Numbered from the stretch's first letter, positions 12,709 through 23,869 are shown. The stretch: DNA of 64,000 nt from Cephalopachus bancanus (GCA_027257055.1 JAPVLO010000055.1:9447501-9511500), one strand, 5' to 3'. Translations and numbers: made by a program. The notes: generated by a model not told the origin, from the letters alone.

Positions 12709-13073
12709 TGCTACGGACTGAATTGTGTCTTACTAAAATTCGTATTTTGAATCCCTAACCCCAATGGGACTGTCCTTGGAGATAGGGCTAAAAGAGGGAA
12801 TTAAGATTAAATGATGTCATAAAAGTATGACCTTGATCCTGTGGCTGGTGCCCTTATAAGGAGAAGAAACATCAAAGCTCTTTCTTTCCACCACATGAGA
12901 ATACAGCAAGAAGGTGGCCATTTGCAACCCAAGGAAAGACCGTCAACAAAACCTGACCATGCTGATCTCAGACTTCCAGTTTGCAGATCCTTGAGAAGTA
13001 AAATATCTATTGTTTAAGTCACTTGGTTTGTGACACTTTGTTATGGTAGCCGGTAGCCAAAGCAAATCAATGC
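12709..13073 (+). mobile_element. MLT1A-like LTR nested in another MLT1-like LTR
   Basis: It begins TGCTACGGACTGAATTGTGTC and passes 'cttataaggagaagaaac', 'acagcaagaaggtggcc' and 'attgtttaagtcacttgg' to a degraded 3' end, the layout of an MLT1A LTR in forward orientation. GGTCAC occurs immediately on both sides (12703-12708 and 13074-13079), giving a 5-6 bp target duplication as expected for ERVL-type integration. No internal retroviral sequence is present, so it is a solo LTR. Confidence 0.82.
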
Positions 13074-13150
13074 GGTCACATTCAGAGATTCCCAATGCAC
13101 AAGATTTGGGGGGAGGGGAGAGACAACACTATTCACTCCAGTAGAATAAG
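13074..13150 (-). mobile_element. MLT1-like LTR, right part
   Basis: The text 'ggtcacattcagagattccc' resumes exactly where the older LTR broke off at 12708 and runs into 'cactattcactccagtaga', matching the end of that LTR family in reverse orientation. Confidence 0.7.
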
Positions 13151-14284
13151 TGAACTCCATTATCTTGTCTTCTTCAAAGACTCTGTTTAGGAAGGCTGAA
13201 AAGACAATGAATTATTAAGAAAGATTTTCATTGATACTTAGAGAGTTTCATTTATCTGAAACAGTACTCTACAAGGGCTCCCTTGTTTCTGAGTAATGCA
13301 AGATAAATGAGAAATTCATGTAATAATGAGAATAATGGTTATGCTTATTATTATAGTTCAACTGATTGGGGGTTAAGGTTTGGTTTAGAAACATTTGCCT
13401 TTCATGTGTTTGCAGTTTTGCTGGTTTGGAAATGTTATTTTTGTTGAAGTCTAGTGCTGCTGCCTCTGCACATATGCACTCATTATCCCATTCTTGTATG
13501 GACATATGGCACAGAAAGTTTAGAAAATACTGCCCAATTTGTCTAAATACCAACTCATGGCCTAATTCACCACGGTGCCCATTGTGCTGGGAGAACACAG
13601 CTGTATAACCTTATCAACACTGGCCAGAGGAGTGCCCACAAGTTCAAATGCTAATCCAAAGCCCATGTTTGCCTTGGCACATGGTGGCTGCACATTGGAA
13701 ATGAGCAGGTTGGTGGGGGATTTTGCAATGGTTGGAGGATGGAAGGTGGGAAGAAGGCTCTCCTGCTTCTCTGACTTCTACATACATTCAAGTCTGTAGA
13801 CAACTCTCCTACACCACAAGCACAGAAAGCGGTATTTTCTTTTTTCTGAAATCTTTCATTCCCGTGTCCACTTGGTTTTCATAGCTCTTATTTTCAAGGC
13901 ACAAGATTCAGAAAACCACTGAACTGATATTTTCCTTCAGGGTGGAAATGGCGCCCCTTTCTTAAATCCCACCTCACATTCTCCCGAGGAACAGTAGAAA
14001 GAGCACAGAGGAGTCAAGCCCGAGAATACATGCTCTCTTCCCTGGACTAACAGAACAAGGGGGCGGGGAGCATTCAGAAAATGCAATAAATAAATAATTT
14101 CTAGCAAACAGTGCATTAAAAAGTACTGGAATAATTTAGAAAGAGCACATCTCATTAGGAATTCACTAATTTAATCAGTGAACGTCAATTGAGCATTTGC
14201 TATATGCCAGTGACTGTGTGCCACAAGAAAAAAATTGAAGCCATTATCCTAGCTCTAAAGAGCTCATAATTGCAGGACAAACAT
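13151..14284. other. Unique-looking DNA
   Basis: No exon or clear repeat recognised. A stretch near 14175-14280 ('gagcatttgctatatgccag') resembles an old LINE/L3-type remnant but is too short to name. Confidence 0.45.
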
Positions 14285-14450
14285 GCAGCTTTACTTTGTA
14301 CTAGCTATATGGCCTGGGGCAATTTACTTAACTTTCCTGACCCCAATTTTCTTATCCATATGATGAATGCATCAATAATAATAACACTGTAGCATAAAAT
14401 TGCTATGAGTAGCAAATAGATTAAAATTAAAAGCACTGGTTGGACAGGTC
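14285..14450 (+). mobile_element. MIR SINE remnant
   Basis: Forward MIR order is seen: 'ctagctatatggcctggggc', 'aatttacttaactttcctga', 'ttcttatccatatgatgaat' and a weak 3' part. Confidence 0.65.
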
Positions 14451-15619
14451 CTAGCAAAGGTATGGGGTCCTGGGGGAGGCACTTTAGAGGAATGCAAGGC
14501 ATCATGATATCCCATTAAATGTGTAACTGCATTAAGGCAAAAATACACATTACAGTAAGAAAGCGAGATGCAGTTGAGTGAAATAGCACACAAAGAGTTG
14601 ACTTGGGCACAGCGGATCTGGGAACCTGCTGAAGCTGATCCCACTAACTCATAGCCTCGAAAGACGAGTGCTCCCTCACCTCAAAACTGTTCTATGCTCA
14701 TGCTTCCAGAATTGTCTGGAAGGCATTCAGGGTCTTTGACTTTAAACACTTTCTATTGTTTGAATAATTGACCACGAACATGTTTTGCATTGGTATTTCA
14801 TAGGGAGAATGTGCTAACTAATACCTAAAGGTCATTTCCCAGATAAAATGTATTTTGTTGTCTTTCAGTAATAATGTCTAGTTCACAGTTCCACTCACAT
14901 TAAACATAGTATGTACGCGTAGGGTGGAAATCAGAAGAGTGGTGCAACAGGAGCCTACAAGGGAGTAGTCTTTCCCTCTGGTTTCCTTCTTCGTGGTTGA
15001 TGTTGTATCAGGCCATGGAACAAAAGGGATTTGCTTTGTTTTGTTTCTTTCTTAGATGCCACGTCAGCCAAGGAAAAGAGGGACTGATAAACTTTGAGGG
15101 CCACGGTATCTGCAGTCTCAACACGATGCCTGCTATACAGCAGGCTATGCTTCTCATTGGCCAGGATCTCCTTAACAGTGAGTAAGGGCTGGTGCTTAAG
15201 AGTAACGGCAGGTGCTATATTAGTCCGATTTCCACATTCTGGTCTAGAAGAACATCTGACACAAAAGTAGGTGTTTACTAAATACCTGAGGAGCAAGTGG
15301 TGCCAGATATCAGGGGTCAAAATGATACTCTGGGACTCTGGAGGTCACTTGTTCATCCAGGAAGAACTGAGAGGGTTTTCTTTCCAGGGTCTCAAGTGGA
15401 CTCCATTACCTCTGAGAATGGAGTACTCTTGCATAGACTCCACCTTGCTCATCACAGGTTTTGGCCAGGCCCAAGAGCCATGAGGAGAGGGCATGTTTTT
15501 GGTGTGAGCCAGTCACAATCTGCTCCTCCTCAGTAAGACAGAATTGCTCTGAGGTCACCCAGTATACAGTACAAGAAGCCAAGAAGAGGCCGCCTCTCCA
15601 GCAGAGGGACTTCACTTCT
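14451..15619. other. Unique-looking DNA
   Basis: No recognisable repeat or gene. Short open frames occur in several phases on both strands without domain signatures. Confidence 0.45.
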
Positions 15620-15632
15620 AAAAGGAAGTCCA

Positions 15633-15918
15633 GCCGGGCTCGGTGGCTCAGCCTGTAATCCCGCGCCTTTGGGAGGCTGAGGTGAGTGGATTGCCTGAGC
15701 CCGCGGGTTCGAGACCCGCCTGGGCAGCGAGACCTCATCTCTACAATAAATCAAAAAATCAGCCGGGCGTGGTAGCACATGCCTGTAATTCCGGCTACTT
15801 GGAAGGCTGAGGCGGAAGGATCGCCGGAGCCCAGCAGGTCGAGGTTGCAGTGGCCGGAAGCGGCCACTGCACTCCAGTCTGGGCGACAGAGTGAGACTCC
15901 AACTCAAAAAAAAAAAAA
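15633..15918 (+). mobile_element. Derived-lineage Alu (copy 2), full length, best preserved
   Basis: This dimeric Alu begins GCCGGGCTCGGTGGCTCAG and ends in an A tail. An exact target duplication AAAAGGAAGTCCA flanks it (15620-15632 and 15919-15931). It has the cleanest lineage signatures: a T-arm-like GCGGGTTCGAGACCCGC at 15703-15719 and a perfect 10-bp stem with a GAAG loop at 15847-15870. The linker reads 'acaataaatcaaaaaatcag'. The low divergence from copies 3, 8 and 11 implies fairly recent activity of this family. Confidence 0.97.
15644..15719 (+). promoter_or_regulatory. Internal RNA polymerase III promoter of Alu copy 2
   Basis: An A-box-like TGGCTCAGCCTG (15644-15655) is followed about 52 bp later by a consensus B box GGTTCGAGACC (15706-15716). 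Their order and spacing are as in Alu and tRNA genes. The B box lies in a perfect 5-bp stem, 7-nt loop hairpin, the geometry of a tRNA T-arm. Promoter strength is inferred only. Confidence 0.7.
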
Positions 15919-15931
15919 AAAAGGAAGTCCA

Positions 15932-16084
15932 GCTTTTTCATGTCTACTTCTTCACATACTCATGTCTGCTTCTTCAGCTCCTGAGAGAAACAAAGGTACA
16001 CGACTTTTAGGTGTGCAAGTCTGTATTGTAGAGTAAATGATGAGAAATTTCCATTTATGGTGGAGAGAAGGATGATGAGGGGAG
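15932..16084. other. Short unique spacer
   Basis: No recognisable feature. Confidence 0.4.
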
Positions 16085-16180
16085 AGGGAAGATCTCACTT
16101 CTAGGCCTGGCCCTACCATCAACTTCCTGTGTGTTTTGGGGGAATCACTTAACCGTTGTGGGCCCATCTTCACATCTTTC
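16085..16180 (+). mobile_element. Possible MIR SINE remnant
   Basis: 'cttctaggcctggccctacc' and 'gggaatcacttaaccgttgtgg' fit the head and centre of MIR in forward orientation, but the 3' half is not clear. Confidence 0.5.
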
Positions 16181-17042
16181 AAAGAAATGTCACCTTGATG
16201 GTATATGGGCAGCTTCAGCAATGGTTTCCTGGGCTCTTATCTCCAGGATGGACCCTTTTGGGGCCCACTTCCCAAAGAAGTCTGTGTGTTGGGCTATTTG
16301 TGCCAGTTGTTTCTACATTGTTCTGGAAGTCTCTTCCTGGGGATTTGATTCAGAGACTCTAATATGTAAATGTTCTTTTTTCTTTTCTCCAACAGACATA
16401 CTTATCTGACTCAACTTTAATTGCAACCAAGAAGAGTCATTGCAAGTTAATTGTACTTAGTTTCTGCCCCAAAACTACCTAGTAGTATTTCAAATGCAAA
16501 ATTGCAGAGTTCAGATGTCAAAGCGATCACACCATGTGTCCAGTATTACAAGTTTATGTTTCTGTATCTACCTGGTGATCCGGTTTTTAAAATTGATTGC
16601 AGTTTTTGTGGACTGCAGTAAAAGTTGAAGATTACATGAAATTGGGATGGTTTGTATTTAGTTGCTAAGGAAAACTCTCTTTAACTGAATAGGCTAATTA
16701 CAAACAGATCTTTGCTGTTACTTCTCTTTCAAAGAACTTTATAACTTTATTCAGCTTTAAGCCCTAAGCAAGAATACATGGTATAAATAATATTTATTTG
16801 TAAAATGAGCTTTCTTTCATTTAATCAATACTTTGAAGGTACAATGTGTATGACGAGCAGTTTTTCCTAACCTGAAATTGGGAAAACCTTCAGCTAGAAT
16901 ACCAAAATGTCTGAGATGTGGAAGGTTTTATTAATTTGCACGAGCAAGCACACAACTTCCCAATTCTTGTTTGAATTACAGTGATTTCATGACTATAAAG
17001 AAAATGGAGAAGTCCTGCTCCATGTCTTCAAATCTCTTTACA
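16181..17042. other. Unique-looking AT-rich DNA
   Basis: No gene or clear repeat recognised. Confidence 0.45.
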
Positions 17043-17052
17043 TGCAACTTAT

Positions 17053-17347
17053 GCTTTTTTTTTTTTTTTTTTTTTGAGTTGGAATCTCACTCTGTCGCCC
17101 AGACTGGAGTGCAGTGGCCGCTTCCGGCCACCGCAGCCTCGACCTGCTGGGCTCCGGCGATCCTTCCGCCTCCACCTTCCAAGTAGCCGGAATTACAGGC
17201 ACACGCTACCACGCCCGGCTGATTTTTTGATTTATTGTAGAGATGAGGTCTTGCTGCCCAGGCAGTCTCAAACCCGCGGGCTCAGGCAATCCCCTCACCT
17301 CAGCCTCCCAAAGGCGTGGGATTACAGGCTGAGCCACCGAGCCCGGC
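17053..17347 (-). mobile_element. Derived-lineage Alu (copy 3), full length
   Basis: On the minus strand this is a full dimeric Alu of the same lineage as copy 2, with its A tail visible as the T run at 17055-17075. TGCAACTTAT occurs on both sides (17043-17052 and 17348-17357). The right-arm hairpin with a GAAG loop is intact. The left-arm B box has decayed (GGTTTGAGACT), which breaks the T-arm palindrome. Confidence 0.95.
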
Positions 17348-17357
17348 TGCAACTTAT

Positions 17358-19384
17358 ATTTTTTATACCTTCCAGAACATGTAATATAATCATTGAGAGT
17401 AGGAGGTTGGTTAATCAAGATAATAATTTCTCTTTAACGCAATTAATTTCTTAGTCAATATGGGCTTCTCTTAGCCTTGGCTATAATTCTTATTTATATA
17501 TCTCTTCAACTCTCACAGTACTTTTTATTCTCACCAGTAAGTCACTGCCTATTTCTTAAATCCTATTTGTAAATGAATATAGCGTCTTTTTCAATTATAG
17601 GAAGAGGTAGCTTCCAGTGGTTATTTGGAAAGAATAGCTCAGTCATCTAGACATGGGAACTGCTTTCCTCTTGTCCTCATCTCTCAGACTTTTCTAGAAC
17701 TTTACAGAACTACAGGCTGCCAGAAGTTCATGCTTTTCCCCTCTTTGATGATATTTCAGCCTTGCTTTTACTTCCATTCGAATGAGATGGACTTCTGTAT
17801 TCTTCTCGACCTCACCTCCCCATAAAATTCTTGCTTCATGATTCCTGATTTTATTCCATCATCCTTGCTTTCTTCTTCCTTTATCCAACCATTCCTGACT
17901 TTTTTCCAAACCAATTAGAAGACACCCACTTCCAAACCAATTAGAAGACTTCCACATTTGGAGTTAGTCACGCAGTCTCAATCCCTTACCCCACCCTTCA
18001 GACCTGGTAGTTACTTCACATCTACTGGGTTCCCATCTCCTCATGGCAACCAAGTTCGCTTTCACAAACAGGCCCATATGGCAATTTTTGCCATCAATTC
18101 TATTTGTTTTTTTGGATATGTGACTTTCTGATACCTGTGTTTCTTAGTTTGCTTTTTCCTTGATGTTTTCTCACTATATGATGTCAGGTTTCTTGTGGTT
18201 CCTTTTATCATTTAATGCACACTTTAGGCCAGTCTTGGTCCTTTTTGTTGAGTTGGGCAAACAGCAAAGAGGAGAAGGACTCGGCTTTCTTTCATTCATC
18301 GAAATTCACTCAAAATATGTTATTGTAGCTAAGAAATCATCAGTCTCTCAAGTTCATGATCTTACGCATGTTCCAGATTTTGCTATATTTGCAGTTAGAC
18401 TCAAAACAATCAAAATTGTAAAACTTGAACACATGGAGGGACTTCTACATTTTTGTTTTTGAAATATGCAACAGAAACCAAGGAATGTGTCCAAGACATT
18501 ATATTTCTGATTGTCATCTTTCTTATTATGCACAGTTCACATTTTGAGAACTATCTGCTTCAGGAAAAGTCATTCACTAGTTCCACAAATATTGACCAAG
18601 CCATCGCTATGAGTCCTGCAGCGTGCTGGGTACTAGGGAGGCAAAGAGGAAGTATAACTCTCGAGGAACTCACTGCAGACATACCTGTGACTAATGATTG
18701 CAATGCATCATGTCACTCCAATCATGGAGGTACAAGCAAGAGTTGCTAGAAGACCACCAACGTACTTAGAGGTGTCCAGAAGGAAGGCATGAAGGTGGCA
18801 GCATTTGAGCTGAGACTGCTTGGACTAATGAAAATAGACTGGCTGTACAAGTGAATAAAGGCATCAAAGGCAAGAGGAAAAGCATCAAATTACTCAAATC
18901 ATAGCGATGTAGCTAACTAACATCCTGAAACAGGACTTCCGACAAGGTATCTCTATGGTGGTAAGGGTGAGGGGGAGATGGACAGATATTTAATTATCCG
19001 CATGCTCAGCATTCTTAGGTCCAGTTTATATTATTGTTCAAACCCTATCACTGGATTTCTGCCTCTGGCTTATTTTCACATTTCTAAAAATTGCATTTAA
19101 CAAACTGCAGACCTTTAAAATTTCTGTGCTATTCAGCTTAGTCACCTAAGTTGCAGGAATAATTTTCTCACTGGGTATTTATTATAGTTTTAATGCTAGA
19201 TATCCCAGATACTCGCTAGGAGAACTAGGCCAAAATATTGATATGCCATTTGCTGAGAAGTGACAAATTGATTTTGTCCCTTGCATGTCTTTTTCACATT
19301 TTGCATGTTTTTTCTTTTTAAGCTATTTCAGAATTTCTCAATGAAGATTCTGTTGATGAGTCACAGAAGTCAGTCTCCTTGGCT
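17358..19384. other. Unique-looking DNA with a short tandem duplication
   Basis: No gene recognised. A 20-bp unit beginning TTCCAAACCAATT is repeated exactly with a 26-bp period (17904-17923 and 17930-17949). A stretch near 18545-18790 resembles an old LINE-type remnant ('attcactagttccacaaata', 'gtgctgggtactagggagg') but is not named with confidence. Confidence 0.45.
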
Positions 19385-19600
19385 CAAATCTGAGTTAGCC
19401 CTCACTGGCCTTGTGTCTGAGCCATGTCCCTTAATCTCTTTGAACCTCTGTTCCATAAAGTGTAAGATGGAAGCAATAAGAGTACCTCTTGCATGGTGAT
19501 TTTTGTGAGTACAGCTTAAGTTTATTCATGTGAAGCTTTTCAAATTGTGCCTGAAACCTGGAAAGTGCCTGATAAATGTTGTCTGTTATTTGTACTTTCT
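19385..19600 (+). mobile_element. MIR SINE
   Basis: 'gagccatgtcccttaatctc', 'tttgaacctctgttccataa' and 'aaagtgcctgataaatgttg' follow the MIR head, core and 3' end in forward orientation. Confidence 0.78.
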
Positions 19601-19929
19601 TTATTAAAACAAACAATGTAGATTTATGTTTTCAAGACTAAATGCCTCATGTGAACCTCTCAGACTTTATGGGCTGAGAGTAATTATAAACTCCAAATGA
19701 TGCAATTCTAGTGCCCAAGGGACATTCTGGCCCCACCCACATGAAGGCTGTGCTACCGAGAAGGACTTAGCATCGGATTTTGGTTTAATCCATGCCATCC
19801 TTGACCTCACCTCACTCCCAGGACTTCTACCCTGAGTAATGAGGAGCCCATTCTATTATGGGTAACCATGTGGTTTTCCCTTCCAATGCCAATGACCTCT
19901 CCGAAACTAATTAACTGACTGACTAAAAT

Positions 19930-20553
19930 TCAGTCTCATTCTGACACTAACTACCCAAAGTTAGCATCAGACTCCACAGGTTTAAGGGCCAAGTCCCACA
20001 AAGCTGCCGTCACTTCAAACGTCAGCCACAAATGGGATGGCCAAGTCACCCACAACTGGCCAATTACGAATTCAGGGTTTTCCATACCCCATTCTTGGCC
20101 CCACCCCATTCTTTTCCAAAAACACCCCATTCTTTTCCACTCCTCATTCTAGAACAACTTGCAAAATTCAGAAAATAGCTTTACTTGTGTTTAGCAGTTT
20201 ACTATAAAGGATACCACCCTGAAACAGTCAAATGGAAGAGACACATCAGGCAAGGTACGGGGGGGGGCATGAGACTTCCAGTCTTCTCCAGGGGCACCAC
20301 CTTCCCCATGCCTCAGGGTGTTCCCCAACATGGGAGTTCTCTGAACTCTATCATTTAGGGTTTTTATAGAGGTTCCGTTGCCATTGGGGATTGAATTGAA
20401 TTTCAAGTCCTGAAGCTATCCAGCTCCCACTATCCCCATCTAAAAGTCATGTCATTAGCATAACCAAGGGAGTAAATTCCATGAGTTTTAGGAGCCCTGT
20501 GCCAAGGACCAGGGATAAAGACTATATATATATATTTTTTGTTTTTTAATAAC
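19930..20553 (-). mobile_element. ERVL-like solo LTR, diverged (subfamily uncertain)
   Basis: In reverse orientation the sequence follows a mammalian LTR that I recognise by its ordered segments: 'gttagcatcagactccacag', 'agtttactataaaggatacc', 'aaatggaagagacacatcag', 'gggtttttatagaggttccg', 'aaaagtcatgtcattagcat' and 'ggagccctgtgccaaggacc'. No internal viral sequence is adjacent, so it is a solo LTR or a fragment. A local array of CCCCATTCTT-containing units (about 20086-20148) has expanded within it. I am confident of the LTR nature but not of the exact family name. Confidence 0.7.
20086..20148. repeat. Three-unit tandem repeat in the LTR
   Basis: Units starting ACCCCATTCTT begin near 20086, 20103 and 20123, with a period of about 17-20 bp. 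The last two share ACCCCATTCTTTTCCA exactly. Confidence 0.75.
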
Positions 20554-22166
20554 ACAATGCCTCAGCCCTAAAGATGTGGCCCCATCAAGGCTGATGTAAT
20601 GTATGTGGGAGCATGGAGAAGATCCCTAGACAGGGCCACAACACAGAAACTCATGTCACCTGGGGTGGAAGACTCACCTGGCCACATGCCAAGTGCGGAG
20701 TGACTCCATCCATGACCATTACAACTTAATGCTCCTTTCCCGGGAGGCCTTGTGTGCATAGGTACCAACCACAGTGTTAGTTGGATAGCAACAATGCTAA
20801 TCCTCCCAACAGTTCATCTAGATAAATGTAATTATCCTGCCCTCAGTGATAGAGAGAAAGGGACTCAGACAGGGAGGTCCTGGTCACGGCCATCCTTCTA
20901 GGGAGTGAAGCTCAACTTTCTGCCAACAAAGAGTTTCTGTTTCACTAACAAACATTCTAGCATGAAATACAGTGTCATGTTCCAAAAGGACACTAAAGAA
21001 CATTTATGTCTTCCCTGGAACCCCACTCTACATTTTCTCTCAGTCAAGTATTATTAGAAGTCATCTTTACTAATTCTCTCAGGGTCTGTCCTCATTCTCA
21101 TTTTATCTTGAAACTCTAAGTGCTAATTGCAGTTGAATAAATGACAAGAGTTTATTTACCCACCTTTTCAATCATGCAGAACACAATAGAGCATGTTGAC
21201 TTCCTTCAGACAAGCAAGGTTTTCTGGGATGCATGATGCCTTCTTCACCACTTCATGCAATCTACTTGAGGACTGAGCCCTGGGGCTGCCTGGGCACTAG
21301 ATTCCTTCCACAGTAGACCTCTGGCTCTTTCTGACTGATGCATATTTCAATGCCTGCAGCCTTTGGAGAGCTGGCCATCTGTCTGCTTGAGGCCCTGCAA
21401 ACATGCATTTCAGCGGCTCTTTCATCTGTTTGAGTTTTCTGAAGCATTTCCTAATTCAAAATCCAGAGGAGGCTTTTTATTCCCTTCCAAACTCACCAAA
21501 CTCCTACCATTCATCCTGTCTGCAGGTGGACCTGTCCTAATTGACCAGGTTCTACAACACAAAGGACACAGTACCTAAAAGCCAGAGTACCCAGCACCCT
21601 TTTCCTAAGAGTTTATTTTCTGGCACTAGATCCTGGGCCTATTTTACAAATGACAGCTTTTCTCTGTTTCTTAAGCTCTCTGTAAATGTTCAAACGTTCT
21701 CGGATAATTTTTTCCCCCAGAATGTACTAGAAAAGTTGGAGATTCCAAACACTGAAATCCCTCCTGTGCCTCCTTGGTCATTTCTACTCTTATCCAGGAG
21801 GGAACAGAGATTATTGTTGCTTTAGTAACAAACATGGGTCATTTTGAGCTAGGCGCTACAGATAATTATTGGAAAGAAAACGTAAGTGCACTTGTGCCAG
21901 GCAATCACTGCCCAAACAACTGGTCATCAATAATCAATATGAATTTCCTGCCAATACTTCTCTCTCAGGACAGCATGTGATTCCTAGGACTTACATTCCA
22001 TCCATGTCGTCAACCAACATCTTTTCTTTGGGTGTCTTCCGAGGCTTTCCCTGCCCCGTCCAGCGGATGCTGCCAATGCACCACATTCAGAGCTCACTGT
22101 CAATAGAGAGGGGGGCTTGATTGATTAAGGGCAGGATTCTATTTTTGTTCAGATCCTAAAAGATCA
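20554..22166. other. Unique-looking DNA
   Basis: No exon, RNA gene or well-defined repeat is recognised. Open frames up to 94 codons occur in overlapping phases without domain signatures. Confidence 0.45.
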
Positions 22167-22179
22167 TGATGCACATTCT

Positions 22180-22337
22180 TTTTTTTATAAGATTAGGATA
22201 AACAGTTTATTTAGAAAGTAGATCGAAGGGGGGATTCGCCTCCCCCAGATTGGGGAGGGGGCCAGAACCTAAAGAAAAACATGAATGACAGAGCTTAAAG
22301 AAAGCGTGGCAGCCAGAGCTTAAAAAAAGCATGGCCG
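22180..22337 (-). mobile_element. Unidentified short retro-insert with VNTR-like head
   Basis: A 158-bp insert is bounded by near-identical 13-bp direct repeats (TGATGCACATTCT at 22167-22179, TGATACACATTCT at 22338-22350). On the minus strand it ends in an A tail (T run from 22180). An AATAAA signal (22206-22211, seen as TTTATT) lies shortly before the tail. Upstream of that is a GC-rich hairpin, CCTCCCC-6 nt-GGGGAGG, near 22240. At its 5' side are about three tandem units of 24-26 bp beginning CAGAGCTTAAA on the plus strand (22263-22288, 22289-22313, 22314-22337). This is L1-mediated insertion of a polyadenylated RNA. I do not recognise the family. Confidence 0.75.
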
Positions 22338-22350
22338 TGATACACATTCT

Positions 22351-22806
22351 TATCTATACTTGCTGACATGAATCTGTGTAATCCTGCTTAGGATGTTTTT
22401 ATACACTAAAATAATTTTTCTTCTGGTGCTGGAAGGATTTGAAGCAACTTCATGACAAGGACAAAGTCAGGTAAGAATAAAGTTAATGAAATTGGGGTAG
22501 AAAATTAGAACCAAGGCAAAGATAAGGAAGCCAGTCATACAGAATACAACAATAGTTTCATTTTAATATTACATCCTTGTTTTGTTTTAACTTTGGTTAA
22601 ATCAAAGATATCTTACAAAAAACAGTCATTTTGTAAAACAAATGCAATATGATTCAAACTTGTCAAGAAAGTGCCCATTATGCTGTTCTCTGTCACTTCC
22701 ATGATGCTTATGAGAAATGACTTTTCAAATTTATAGCCAAAACAATTTTGGCTTCTCAAGTTGGTTGTCTTCTTCTTTCTGATCTTGTTTGCCATGCGAA
22801 GTTTTG

Positions 22807-22846
<40 letters not shown>

Positions 22847-23504
22847 TCCCTGCCAGTCAGGAAGTCCAGGGCTAAATCCAGTGTTTATTGCAGCAACAAT
22901 GCTAGACCCACTTAGTATTCATTGTATCTGTCTTCCATGCTATGGTCTGATTTGATTAGAAGACAAGTTTATTGCATGTCTAGACCATATTAAGAATGCT
23001 TTGGGGAGCATGTAACAAAATCACTGACCAACTGTGATTGAAATGCAAAGATATTTAATTATTTCATGGGAAATAAGACTGGATAGAACTGGTACCAGGG
23101 TTGGTTCCAAGGCTCAACAAACTTGACCCAGGCCATGTCTCCTTCCTCCTCCTCCATCCCAGTGGGGTCAGGAATGTCTCTGCTTGAGGTCACGCCTGTT
23201 GTGGCTTCTAATATCATAGCCTCACAAAACAGACCCTTTTCCTACAGTGGCTCACTTTGTTATCACAGAACAAAACCTTTCCCCAAAGTCCCTAACAGAG
23301 TTCTTGTTACAACCGCAGGCCAAAATCGTGTGCCATGATGAGAATCCATGAACAAGAGAAAGGGATAACCAGGACTGCCTTAGTCCAATCACATCTCACT
23401 CCTGGGCAGAGGAATGGCCATCCAATAGGACTATACCACACAAGAGATGAAGAAAAATAGTGATAATCCAAATTTTTAAAATGTATATAGCATTGATCAA
23501 AAGT
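22351..23504. other. Unique-looking DNA around a TG repeat
   Basis: No gene recognised apart from the dinucleotide repeat annotated separately. Confidence 0.45.
22805..22847. repeat. (TG)n microsatellite
   Basis: About 21 TG units with one CG interruption near the start. Confidence 0.97.
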
Positions 23505-23710
23505 TAGAAGTAATCACAAACATTTACATTTACCAATTCATTTCATTCCTTCAATAGCTCTCTGAAGTGGTTGCTTTCTTTTAATTTCCTATTTAGGGAC
23601 CAAGAAACAAACAGAAAAGTTAGACCACATGTCCAAGATCACACGTTTCTGGAGAGGTTGAGCTGGAACTGAAACCCAGGCCATCATATGCCACCAGGTC
23701 TCTGTGTACA
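23505..23710 (-). mobile_element. MIR SINE
   Basis: Reverse-orientation MIR order is seen: 'ctctctgaagtggttgcttt', 'gaccaagaaacaaacagaaa', 'ccacatgtccaagatcacac', 'ctgaaacccaggccatc'. Confidence 0.77.
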
Positions 23711-23869
23711 CCTTGAGCTTTTGAGGAAATGCCGACTCTTATAGTTTGGCTTTTGAGAGACAATTGATAAGGCATGATCAGAGACTACTGTATAAAGACT
23801 TTAAAAGGACCCAGTGACACTGCAATTAATAGAAAGATGGGCTTTTAGAGCTGACCAACCTGAGTGAAT

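Noticed and set aside
15703..15719. Possible tRNA gene because of the perfect T-arm
   Set aside because: No acceptor, D-arm or anticodon arm surrounds it. The context is an Alu left arm.
15530..15907. 125-codon minus-strand frame beginning [15 protein letters not shown], with similar frames at 17074-17454, 24278-24583, 38758-39081, 47771-48109 and 57343-57684
   Set aside because: The recurring peptide is antisense translation of the same Alu family. The repeated occurrence is due to the repeat, not to a protein family.
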